Assembly (NCBI GenBank): GCA_947304405.1 | Contig: CAMZBB010000004.1 | Coordinates: forward strand, 1-60,274 | Direction: 5' to 3' | DNA: 60,274 nt | From: an uncultured Clostridia bacterium | Lineage (GTDB): Bacteria > Bacillota > Clostridia > Saccharofermentanales > Saccharofermentanaceae | Shown here: piece after piece, positions 8,399-16,235 of the stretch | Position numbering within the stretch: the first letter of the stretch is position 1 | Layout of the letters: each line of letters begins with the position of its first letter | Notes under the pieces: model-generated | The model's input: the letters and a program-made list of their open reading frames with translations, nothing else | The model's database searches: none | Told to the model about the DNA's origin: nothing | Made by a program: the position numbers and the translations under genes

Positions 8399-9508
8399 AT
8401 GTTTAACAATGCAATGGGCTTGATCTTAGCCGACAACAAAAAGATATCATTAGGCGAGCTCTCCAATCCGCGTGCTCTTTCCGCAATGCCTTTCGGCGGA
8501 AGATACAGGATCATTGACTTCATGCTTTCGAACATGGTCAATTCCGGTATCAAGAACATCGGACTTTTGACTTACAACAAGTACAAGTCACTGATGGACC
8601 ACACGGGAACCGGTGCCGCATGGTCATTGGACCGTAAAAACGATGGTCTTCACATCCTGCCTCCGTACGTAAACTCAGAGGCTACGGGCATCAATTCCGA
8701 TGAGGAGCTTACGGGTGTCATGGACTTCCTGAGGCAGTCGCGTACAACCTACATCATCGTTACGGGATGCAACATTATCCTCAACACGACTTTTGACGCA
8801 TTCATCAAGTCTCATGAGGAATCCGGCGCTGACATTTCCGTCATGTACAACCGCGACGGAATAAAATTCGGAAGCCCTTCATACATCTTAGACATCGATG
8901 AGGACGGCTTTGTAAGAGACATGCTCTACAATCCTCCGAAGGCTGCTTCGACAAAGTCTTCTTTGGGTATCCTCTGCCTGAGAAGAGATCTTCTGATCGA
9001 CATCCTCGCGCGCCAGATGGCACACGGCCAGCAGCATTTCGGAATCCATTCCATCGTTAAGATGTTCGATGAGCTCAAGGTCCACGGCTTCGAGTATTCC
9101 GGCGTCGCACTGAGGATCAACAGCGTTCAGACATACTTCAACGCTTCAATGTCGATCATTCAGGATTCTGTCAGAAATAACCTTTTCTGGAGCGGAGATC
9201 CGATCTACACGAAGGTCAAGGACGAAGCACCGACACTCTATTTCGACAACGCCGACATGAGCAATTCGATCGTGTCAGACGGTTGCCGTATCTACGGTAA
9301 GGTAGAGGAATCAGTCCTCTTCAGAAGCGTAACGATAGCAAAGAACACGACGGTCAAGAACTGTGTTATCATGCAGGACTCCCACATATCCGAGAACTGC
9401 CATCTTGAGAACGTCATTCTTGACAAGAACGCCTTCGTCAGGCCGGGCGTGCGCCTTGTAGGCCATCCCGATTACCCCATCGTCATAGGAAAGGGTGCAG
9501 GTATCTGA
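8399..9508 (+). CDS. glgD: GlgD, regulatory subunit of glucose-1-phosphate adenylyltransferase
   Basis: This 369-aa GlgC paralogue keeps PFGGRYRIIDFMLSNMVNSG and the C-terminal beta-helix, but its N terminus (GLILADNKKISLGEL) lacks the GGxGxRL loop needed for catalysis. GlgD proteins of Firmicutes modulate GlgC activity in a heterotetramer. AAAGGAG precedes the ATG, and the stop lies 1 bp before the glgA start. Confidence 0.93.
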   Translation: MFNNAMGLILADNKKISLGELSNPRALSAMPFGGRYRIIDFMLSNMVNSGIKNIGLLTYNKYKSLMDHTGTGAAWSLDRKNDGLHILPPYVNSEATGINSDEELTGVMDFLRQSRTTYIIVTGCNIILNTTFDAFIKSHEESGADISVMYNRDGIKFGSPSYILDIDEDGFVRDMLYNPPKAASTKSSLGILCLRRDLLIDILARQMAHGQQHFGIHSIVKMFDELKVHGFEYSGVALRINSVQTYFNASMSIIQDSVRNNLFWSGDPIYTKVKDEAPTLYFDNADMSNSIVSDGCRIYGKVEESVLFRSVTIAKNTTVKNCVIMQDSHISENCHLENVILDKNAFVRPGVRLVGHPDYPIVIGKGAGI

Positions 9509-9509
9509 T

Positions 9510-11180
9510 ATGGAAAAATCGATCAAAGTTCTTCTCGCTTCATCCGAGTGCAGTCCGTTTGTAAAGGTCGGAGGCTTGGCAGACGTTGTCGGAAGCCTTC
9601 CCGTTGAACTGAATAAGCAGGGTGTTGATGCCAGAGTCATCATTCCGCTCTACAAGAAGATCAAGGTCAAGTATAACGACAAGCTTCAGTTCCTTGGCTG
9701 GAAGATGGTACACATGGGATGGCGTTCACTCTATGCCGGTCTTTTCTCCATGGAATTGAACGGCGTCATCTTCTATTTCGTCGATAACGAGTACTACTTC
9801 AACTTTGACCAGATCTACGTTGATTACGTTTTCGACATTGAGCGTTACTGCTTCTACCAGCGCGCGGTCCTGGATTTCATGGGCGACTTCATGAACTTCG
9901 AGCCGAACGTTCTGCACTGCAACGACTGGCAGACCGGCATGATGCCGATGCTCCTCGACTGCCACTTCAAGAAGCACGGATATCACAATGACGTTCAGAC
10001 CGTTTACACGATTCACAATCTGAAGTATCAGGGCGTTCATTCGACTGACGTCGTACGTGAGATGCTCGACCTTCCCGATGATTACTTGAGAGACGATTTC
10101 TGCATCAAGGATAAGGCCATCAACTTCATGAAGGCCGGCATCGTTTTCTCGAATTCCGTCACTACCGTTTCTCCCACATATGCGTATGAGATCATGACCG
10201 ACTATTACGGTGAGGGATTGAACGGCACGCTTCAGAAGTATGCGTACAAGGTATCCGGAATCCTGAACGGCATCAACGAACAGGAGTACGATCCTTCAAC
10301 GGATAACAAGATCCCTGCGAAATATACCGTCAAGGATTACGAAAAGGGCAAGGCAGCCTGCAAGAAGTCTTTGCAGGAACAGCTCGGACTCGAAGTTAAT
10401 CCGGGTGCGCCTCTTTGCGCAATGATCTCCCGCCTGGTCGACCAGAAGGGTTTGGATCTCCTGCTTTACGTTCTTGAAGAGATGCTCTACGACGGAATGC
10501 AGATCGTTATCCTGGGAACCGGCGATCCTTACTATGAGAGAGCGCTTACCGACATCGCAAACCGCAACCACGGCAAGATGTGCGCATGTATCGATTTTGA
10601 CAGCGGTCTGGCACACACTATCTATGCAGGCGCTGATATCTTCCTGATGCCCAGCCTTTTCGAACCGTGCGGCCTCTCACAGCTCGTGTCGATGGCTTAC
10701 GGTACGGTACCGGTAGTCCGTGAGACGGGCGGCCTCAAGGATACCGTCACGCCTTACAATGAGTACACGGGCGAAGGCAACGGATTCTCGTTTGCAAACA
10801 TCAACGCGCACGAGTTCCTGTTTGTTACGAAGTATGCGGCTGATCTTTACCGTCATCACAAGGATGTATGGAGCAAGCTTATCGAGACCGGCATGAAGGG
10901 TGATTATTCATGGAAGAAGAGTGCCGGTGAATATGCGGGTCTTTATTCGCTGATCACGGGTATCCCGATGCCCAGGGAGGAAAAGCCTGCCGAGAAGAAG
11001 GCTCCTGTTAAAAAGGAAGAAAAGCCCGTAGAGAAAAAGGCACCTTCCAAGAAGCCTTCCACAGCGAAAACGGCCGCCAAGAAGCCCGCTGCCAAGAAAC
11101 CTGCGGCAAAGAAGCCGGAGGCTCCCAAGGCAAAGCCGGAGGTTAAGGCTGAAGTCAAACCTGAGGAGAAGAAAGACTGA
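9510..11180 (+). CDS. glgA: Glycogen synthase GlgA with Lys/Ala-rich tail
   Basis: GlgA transfers glucose from ADP-glucose to the growing glucan (GT5). The N terminus MEKSIKVLLASSECSPF leads into the KVGGLADVVGSLP substrate loop, and the C-terminal domain has LFEPCGLSQL and RETGGLKDTV. I start at the ATG at 9510; a GTG 15 bp upstream would sit on the Shine-Dalgarno-like AGGAAAGG. The catalytic core is about 490 residues. The last 65-70 residues are Lys/Pro/Ala/Glu-rich (AKKPAAKKPAAKKPEAPKAK), the same kind of tail as on GlgB. The stop overlaps the next start by 1 bp. Confidence 0.95.
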   Translation: MEKSIKVLLASSECSPFVKVGGLADVVGSLPVELNKQGVDARVIIPLYKKIKVKYNDKLQFLGWKMVHMGWRSLYAGLFSMELNGVIFYFVDNEYYFNFDQIYVDYVFDIERYCFYQRAVLDFMGDFMNFEPNVLHCNDWQTGMMPMLLDCHFKKHGYHNDVQTVYTIHNLKYQGVHSTDVVREMLDLPDDYLRDDFCIKDKAINFMKAGIVFSNSVTTVSPTYAYEIMTDYYGEGLNGTLQKYAYKVSGILNGINEQEYDPSTDNKIPAKYTVKDYEKGKAACKKSLQEQLGLEVNPGAPLCAMISRLVDQKGLDLLLYVLEEMLYDGMQIVILGTGDPYYERALTDIANRNHGKMCACIDFDSGLAHTIYAGADIFLMPSLFEPCGLSQLVSMAYGTVPVVRETGGLKDTVTPYNEYTGEGNGFSFANINAHEFLFVTKYAADLYRHHKDVWSKLIETGMKGDYSWKKSAGEYAGLYSLITGIPMPREEKPAEKKAPVKKEEKPVEKKAPSKKPSTAKTAAKKPAAKKPAAKKPEAPKAKPEVKAEVKPEEKKD

Positions 11181-13315
11181 TGGAGTCCCAAGGGACTGAC
11201 AGATCAAATGCCATTTCACAGGCGCGGTGCATTCATGCATCGCGCCTTCCTGAGTACAGGACGCCTTTCGGCGCAAGGCCCGTTTCTTCTTATACGGAGC
11301 TGTTTTTCGACTGCTATAAGGAGGCGACGGCCGTCACGTTGTGCTATACGTACGGACTGTATTCGTTTTCTTACCATGAGGAGCCGATGTACAGGGTCTG
11401 CGGGTCTTCAAGATATCACGTAAATCTCATGATGCCTCACGAACCTTCGATCCTGTTCTACTGGTTTAGGTTCAAGATCGCGGGAGATTCTGAAGAACTC
11501 CCCGAAGGTTATTCCCAAAAGAAACCGGCCGGATCAAACGAAGAAGACTTTGCCGTTCCTGAAATTACGTTCTACTACGGTGCCGCGGCAGACACGGCAG
11601 ATGGCGAAGGAACGCTGTACCGTGAGCCTCCGAGAGTCGGAGCAGATGAGGACAAATATCCTTACGCGTTCCAGATCACCGTTTACAACAAGGATTTCCA
11701 CACGCCTGACTACATGAAGGGCGCGAACATATACCAGATTTTCCCTGACAGGTTTGCAAGGGATACGGGCTTTTCCGTTGAAGCGATGAAAAATGCCAAT
11801 ACGCGTCCCGAACGCATCTACCACGAGGATTGGGATGAGGATGTCGATATTTACGGCAAGCCTGAGACCGGTTATCTTGCCTGTGATTTCTACGGCGGTT
11901 CGCTTAAGGGCATTAAGGAGAAGATACCGTATCTCAAAGAATTAGGGATCAATATCCTTTACATGAATCCCATTTTCGAGGCGAGGTCTTCGCACCGCTA
12001 CGATACTGCGGATTACCTTAACGTTGATCCCATGCTCGGAGGAGTATCGGCATTCAACGAGCTTTCGCGCGAAGCGGAAGCAAATGGGATCAAGATCATA
12101 CTTGACGGCGTTTTCAGCCACACCGGTGCGGATTCAATCTATTTCGACAAGTTCGGCCGTTACGGCACCGAAGGCGCTTATGAAGCTTTCAGAGACGGCA
12201 CGGAAAGCAGGTACCGCTCCTGGTACAATTTTTACAGGGGAGAGGGCGGTGCCATCAATTACGATTCGTGGTGGGGGTTCCCGGACCTTCCGAACGTAAA
12301 CGAGGATGACCTTTCATACAGGAACTTCATTTTCGGCAGAGGGGGAGTGGTCGACACATGGACCTCGAGAGGCGCTGACGGCTTCAGGCTGGATGTTTCT
12401 GACGAGCTTCCGGACAGCTTCATAAGACAGATGAGATCAACGCTTAAGGCAAAGACGAACGGCGAGGGAATGCTGGTCGGTGAAGTCTGGGAAGACGCTT
12501 CCAACAAGTGCAGTTACGGATCTTACCGCGACTTCATGTTAGGCAACACTCATGACTCCGTTATGGGCTATACGTTCAGGCACATACTGCTTGATTTCCT
12601 TTGCGGTTATATTTCCGCACAGGTCGCTGATTCAAGATTTGAGGGCTTCCGTGAGAGATATCCGGATGAGGCATATTACTGCATTATGAACCTCGTTTCC
12701 TCGCACGACGTTCCGAGGATCATGACAATGCTTGGCAAACCCTGTGAGACTGACGACCGTGAGATCCAGCGCGGCATCACGGTCGATCCTGCTGATTATG
12801 ACAGATGTGCTGCTCTTGCAAGGATGGCATATGCTTTCCAGAATGCCTACATAGGTGCTTCCTGCCTTTACTATGGTGATGAAGTCCTGATGCAGGGATA
12901 TAAGGATCCTTTCAACAGAAGGACTTATCCATGGAACCGCCTGACTTCAAAGCAGACCGAGACACTTGCGTTCTTTAAGAGGGTTGCGGGCTTAAGAAGA
13001 GTCCATACGTGTCTGCGCACCGGCTTTTATAAGACGCTTCTGGCCGAAGACGGCGCTTTTGCCTTTGTCAGATACCTTTCGGAGGGAAGAGACTATTTTG
13101 GCAGGCAGGGGACAGGAGCAAGAAAGATAGTGTTCGTAATGAACCGATCCGAAAAGCCTTTGTATATCACATGTACCGACAGTTTTGCCGGAATGGCAGT
13201 TACCAGGGCAGACATCCATCCGCCTCTTACTGACAGTCTGGTCACGGGAGGCGTCGAAAACAGTTCGCTCAGCATCGGACTTAAGCCCTATTCCGTGGCG
13301 TTCGTCATTTTCTAA
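11180..13315 (+). CDS. GH13 alpha-amylase-family glycosidase (neopullulanase-like)
   Basis: This 711-aa protein ends the glycogen operon. Its GH13 regions are intact: ILDGVFSHTG, GFRLDVSDE (nucleophile Asp), GEVWEDA (Glu acid/base) and VSSHDVPR. The N-terminal 170 residues resemble the starch-binding beta domain of neopullulanases and cyclomaltodextrinases, and the YQIFPDRFAR start of the barrel is typical of that group. No signal peptide is visible, so it probably acts in the cytoplasm on glycogen, maltodextrin or debranched chains. The ATG overlaps the glgA stop (TGATG). The exact specificity cannot be told from sequence. Confidence 0.88.
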   Translation: MESQGTDRSNAISQARCIHASRLPEYRTPFGARPVSSYTELFFDCYKEATAVTLCYTYGLYSFSYHEEPMYRVCGSSRYHVNLMMPHEPSILFYWFRFKIAGDSEELPEGYSQKKPAGSNEEDFAVPEITFYYGAAADTADGEGTLYREPPRVGADEDKYPYAFQITVYNKDFHTPDYMKGANIYQIFPDRFARDTGFSVEAMKNANTRPERIYHEDWDEDVDIYGKPETGYLACDFYGGSLKGIKEKIPYLKELGINILYMNPIFEARSSHRYDTADYLNVDPMLGGVSAFNELSREAEANGIKIILDGVFSHTGADSIYFDKFGRYGTEGAYEAFRDGTESRYRSWYNFYRGEGGAINYDSWWGFPDLPNVNEDDLSYRNFIFGRGGVVDTWTSRGADGFRLDVSDELPDSFIRQMRSTLKAKTNGEGMLVGEVWEDASNKCSYGSYRDFMLGNTHDSVMGYTFRHILLDFLCGYISAQVADSRFEGFRERYPDEAYYCIMNLVSSHDVPRIMTMLGKPCETDDREIQRGITVDPADYDRCAALARMAYAFQNAYIGASCLYYGDEVLMQGYKDPFNRRTYPWNRLTSKQTETLAFFKRVAGLRRVHTCLRTGFYKTLLAEDGAFAFVRYLSEGRDYFGRQGTGARKIVFVMNRSEKPLYITCTDSFAGMAVTRADIHPPLTDSLVTGGVENSSLSIGLKPYSVAFVIF

Positions 13316-13363
13316 AGAAGAATTGTGTTAAACTACAAAAAACTTATAAGGTGAGGATTAGTT

Positions 13364-15142
13364 ATGTCAGAGAATGTTCCGGTTAAACGCACGATGCCCG
13401 GCATGCCGGTTTCTGCAGCAGATGCACAGAAACAAGGCCTCAGCATTTTTATGACTCCTGAAGAGTCATTGAATATCACAAAGGGTGAGCTTGCTCAGTC
13501 TTTCAAGCAGAGAGTGGCTTCCGCACAGCAGCAGCTTGCCATGAACTATATGGCAAATCACCCGGAGGGAGCACCCGCACTCGATACCCAGACTCCTGAT
13601 GCCGAGCTTAGCGGCAAGGCGGCTATGGTAATGGCAACATGGCTTGAGGAGCATCCTGATTTTGCACAGCAGTATACGATCGAGCAGGCTGCCTTTAACG
13701 GCAAGAGCCGTCAGCTCGATACCGAGATCGCCCAGTACAAGTCCGTCCAGGAGCAGAAGAGCCGTGACGTAATGAAGTTCGACAAGCTTGGACAGAAGGA
13801 AGCAATGCAGGAGGCAGGCATCGCCGCAGGCAATGCCAAGAAGGCGTTTGAGAATGCTGCAACAGTCAAGAACAAGCTCATTTCCGACTGGAACCAGCGT
13901 GTGCTTCTCTGGCAGCGCTGCATGATCTCCAATTATCCCGTCGGACCAGACGGAGTTTTCGATCCGATAGAGGTTTGCACAGCTGCCTCACAGCCTGCTG
14001 CAGCACCTGCCGCGGTAAAGACGTACACGGATGCTGAAGGCAATCAGGTTGCAGTCGGCAGTACCATGGAAGCGACCGACAAGAAGTGCCCCGGCTGCGG
14101 TGCTACCGTTACTTACGACCCCGAGACTCTTTCGATGACATGTAAGTTCTGCGGATACTCCAGACAGCTCCCCAGACCCGAAGATGTCGCAAAAGACGTC
14201 GAAGAGATCGATTTCACGACAGCTACACAGAGAGCAAGCCTTGACTGGGGTCAGGCCAGAAAATCGCTGACCTGCAAGAGCTGCGGCGCAACGACTGTCT
14301 TTGATGCTACGGACACGGCTTCATGCTGCCCTTACTGCGGTTCCACCCAGGTCATGCCTGTTGACGACATGCAGGATGCCATGGCTCCCGGCGGAGTCGT
14401 TCCGTTCGAGATATCGCAGCAGAAGGCATCCGAACTGTTCAAGAGCTGGATCAAGGGCAAGTTTTTCGCTCCCGGAGCTGCCAAAAAGTCCTGCGAGGCC
14501 AATAACTTCAGCGGCGTTTACCTCCCGTTCTGGACCTATGACTCGCAGACGACCTCGCCTTATAACGTAAGGCTGGCTTACAGGCATCAGAGAACAAAGC
14601 AGGACGGATCTACCGAGACTTATTACGAGTACAAGAACTACTTCGGAATCTACGAGAAATTTGTTGACGATGAGGTAGTTTACGCGAGCAAGAGGACCAA
14701 TAATCCGTATATTAACTCGGTCAAGAATTTCGATTTCAAAAAGATCAGGCCTTATTCGCCCGAATTCATCGCAGGTTTCCTGGCCGAAAGATATACTGTC
14801 GGACTTGATGACGGCTGGCAGATTGCCAAGGACCAGATCAAGAACCAGCTCAGAGGCGAGATAGGGCAGTACGAGAAGCAAAGGCAGCACGCAGACATGG
14901 TCGACTCGGTCAATTTCAACACGGATTTTGCGAAAGTCACGTTCAAGTATGTCTTAGCGCCCATCTGGATCGCCAATTACAAGTTCAATAACGAGATATT
15001 CAATTTCGTGGTCAATGGCCAGACAGGAAAGATCGCCGGCAAGTCACCCGTATCCGTACCTAAGGTACTCCTGACGCTTGCGATAATCATCCTGATCTTC
15101 ATAGCTATCTGGTGGTTCACGAGTAACGGCGGCAACAGCTGA
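13364..15142 (+). CDS. Zinc-ribbon protein with C-terminal membrane anchor, function unknown
   Basis: This 592-aa protein has a helical, Gln/Ala-rich N-terminal region (to about 195), two zinc ribbons (CPGCGATVTY...CKFCGYSRQLP near 243-270 and CKSCGATTVF...CCPYCGSTQVMP near 305-335), a beta-rich region with many aromatic residues (EYKNYFGIYEKFVDDEVV), and one C-terminal membrane helix (KVLLTLAIIILIFIAIWWF). This order occurs in uncharacterised clostridial zinc-ribbon (TFIIB-type) membrane proteins. It probably faces the cytoplasm. AAGGTGAGG precedes the ATG. No function is known to me. Confidence 0.8.
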   Translation: MSENVPVKRTMPGMPVSAADAQKQGLSIFMTPEESLNITKGELAQSFKQRVASAQQQLAMNYMANHPEGAPALDTQTPDAELSGKAAMVMATWLEEHPDFAQQYTIEQAAFNGKSRQLDTEIAQYKSVQEQKSRDVMKFDKLGQKEAMQEAGIAAGNAKKAFENAATVKNKLISDWNQRVLLWQRCMISNYPVGPDGVFDPIEVCTAASQPAAAPAAVKTYTDAEGNQVAVGSTMEATDKKCPGCGATVTYDPETLSMTCKFCGYSRQLPRPEDVAKDVEEIDFTTATQRASLDWGQARKSLTCKSCGATTVFDATDTASCCPYCGSTQVMPVDDMQDAMAPGGVVPFEISQQKASELFKSWIKGKFFAPGAAKKSCEANNFSGVYLPFWTYDSQTTSPYNVRLAYRHQRTKQDGSTETYYEYKNYFGIYEKFVDDEVVYASKRTNNPYINSVKNFDFKKIRPYSPEFIAGFLAERYTVGLDDGWQIAKDQIKNQLRGEIGQYEKQRQHADMVDSVNFNTDFAKVTFKYVLAPIWIANYKFNNEIFNFVVNGQTGKIAGKSPVSVPKVLLTLAIIILIFIAIWWFTSNGGNS

Positions 15143-15159
15143 CGTTAATCTGTTTTTCC

Positions 15160-15208
15160 AAGGGCTGTGAAAAACTCAATGCATGAATTGAGAGATCACA
15201 GCCCTTTT
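15160..15208 (+). terminator. Intrinsic terminator with nested hairpin
   Basis: The stem AAGGGCTGTGA (15160-15170) pairs with TCACAGCCCTT (15196-15206), with an inner CTCAAT/ATTGAG hairpin, and ends in TTTT. It closes the zinc-ribbon gene. Confidence 0.88.
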
Positions 15209-15247
15209 AATTTGTTCACGAATCGGGACACGGAAATGCTCGAAATT

Positions 15248-15345
15248 GTGTTCCAAAATGTGAATTCGGTCCGTTATTCACAGAATGGAACACGTAATCG
15301 ATCAGATCCGTGTTCCAAAATGTGTTCCTTGCATTCTGGTGGAAC
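15248..15345 (+). repeat. GTGTTCC-word hairpin locus
   Basis: GTGTTCC (15248-15254) pairs with GGAACAC (15287-15293). Inside, GTGAAT (15260-15265) pairs with ATTCAC (15276-15281), with equal 5-nt internal loops. Two more GTGTTCC words follow at 15310 and 15322, and GGAAC at 15341. The word TGTTCC/GGAACA also closes the neighbouring structure at 15365-15480. No coding frame is supported. Confidence 0.75.
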
Positions 15346-15364
15346 TTCTTTTTCGGAGTGGTGA

Positions 15365-15480
15365 TGTTCCCTAAAAGTATCAGCTAAAAAGGTAAAACCC
15401 TGACACAAAACAGCAAATCGGCTGGGATTTGCTGAAATGTGTCACTAAAAAATTCAAAAAGATGACACTTTTAGGGAACA
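15365..15480 (+). repeat. Large nested inverted-repeat structure
   Basis: An outer perfect 14-bp arm pair (15365-15378 with 15467-15480, TGTTCCCTAAAAGT and its complement) encloses an inner hairpin: TGACACA (15401) with TGTGTCA (15438-15444), then CAGCAAATC (15411-15419) with GATTTGCTG (15426-15434), loop GGCTGG. A third TGACAC occurs at 15463. It may be a structured RNA or a non-autonomous repeat. No terminator-like T run follows directly. Confidence 0.75.
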
Positions 15481-15560
15481 CGCTCTTCAGTAGAGATTTT
15501 TCACCCTCGATACGTTTTTTCTCAGATTTTTTGTCTTGTTTTGGGTTTCGAAAATTATTC

Positions 15561-15589
15561 TTGACACTGACATGCTCGAAAAGTATAAT
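15561..15589 (+). promoter_or_regulatory. Consensus sigma-A promoter of tRNA-Leu
   Basis: TTGACA (15561-15566), 17 bp, TATAAT (15584-15589) is a perfect-consensus promoter 26 bp before the tRNA gene. Confidence 0.9.
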
Positions 15590-15615
15590 TATCGAGCCTG
15601 CTTTGAGCGGCATAT

Positions 15616-15700
15616 GCGGCCGTGGCGGAACTGGCAGACGCGCACGTTTGAGGGGCGTGTGGGTAACTCCATACGAGTTCAAGTCTCGTCGGCCGCACCA
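15616..15700 (+). tRNA. tRNA-Leu (anticodon GAG)
   Basis: This 85-nt class-II tRNA has acceptor GCGGCCG pairing with CGGCCGC, anticodon loop TTGAGGG (GAG, reading CUC/CUU), a variable arm, and T arm ACGAG/CTCGT around TTCAAGT. The 3' CCA is encoded. Confidence 0.95.
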
Positions 15701-15707
15701 ATAACCG

Positions 15708-15751
15708 ATTACCTCCATTTGAGCTTTAGCTCGATTGGGGGTAATTTTTTT
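15708..15751 (+). terminator. Intrinsic terminator after tRNA-Leu
   Basis: ATTACC pairs with GGTAAT around an inner GAGC/GCTC hairpin, followed by a T run of seven. Confidence 0.88.
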
Positions 15752-15804
15752 GTCCCGTGATGTTAGAATAGTACTGTTAAACATCGGATAGGGGAGGTCA
15801 TATT

Positions 15805-16221
15805 ATGGTCAGCATGGCAGCAAATGTTACAGCGGAATATTTTGATTCAAAGGGTCTTCGATATGATATGTCCGATGACGGTCAGATGATCTCAACCGGC
15901 TTTGAATTGAAGAATTGTCCGGGTATCAAGGTGCTGATAGTCTTCGATCCCGGTGATGAAAGCGTTTCTTTAAGATCCAACGATATTGCCAGGATCCCTG
16001 AAGAGAAGAAAGACAGCATGTTTGCGGTCGTTAATTCATTAAATGCCGAGTTCAGATGGATAAAGTTTGTTATCAATGAGGAAGACAATACTCTTTTTGC
16101 CGAAGATGATGCCGTTATCCAGCTTGATTCCTGCGGGGAGGAGATCCTTGAGTGCTGTCTGCATTTCGCTGCGATCATTGACAAGGCTTTCCCTCAGATC
16201 ATGTCCAGCATTTTCGGATAA
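15805..16221 (+). CDS. YbjN-domain protein
   Basis: This 138-aa protein matches the YbjN fold: an N-terminal alpha/beta half with ISTGFELKNCPGIKVLIVFD, and the family motif region SLNAEFRWIKFVINEEDN followed by a helix ending DKAFPQIMSSI. YbjN proteins resemble chaperone or sensory modules and often occur beside signalling genes. GGGGAGG lies 8 bp before the ATG, and a TGTTAGAAT (extended -10) occurs at about 15764. The next gene, the zinc-ribbon/TIR protein, starts 14 bp downstream, so the two are probably co-expressed. Confidence 0.78.
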   Translation: MVSMAANVTAEYFDSKGLRYDMSDDGQMISTGFELKNCPGIKVLIVFDPGDESVSLRSNDIARIPEEKKDSMFAVVNSLNAEFRWIKFVINEEDNTLFAEDDAVIQLDSCGEEILECCLHFAAIIDKAFPQIMSSIFG

Positions 16222-16235
16222 AGAAGGAGACGGTT

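Noticed and set aside
13323..13350. TTGTGT-N16-TATAAG promoter before the zinc-ribbon gene
   Set aside because: The predicted start would fall downstream of the strong AAGGTGAGG ribosome site, so it cannot serve this gene as a normal promoter.
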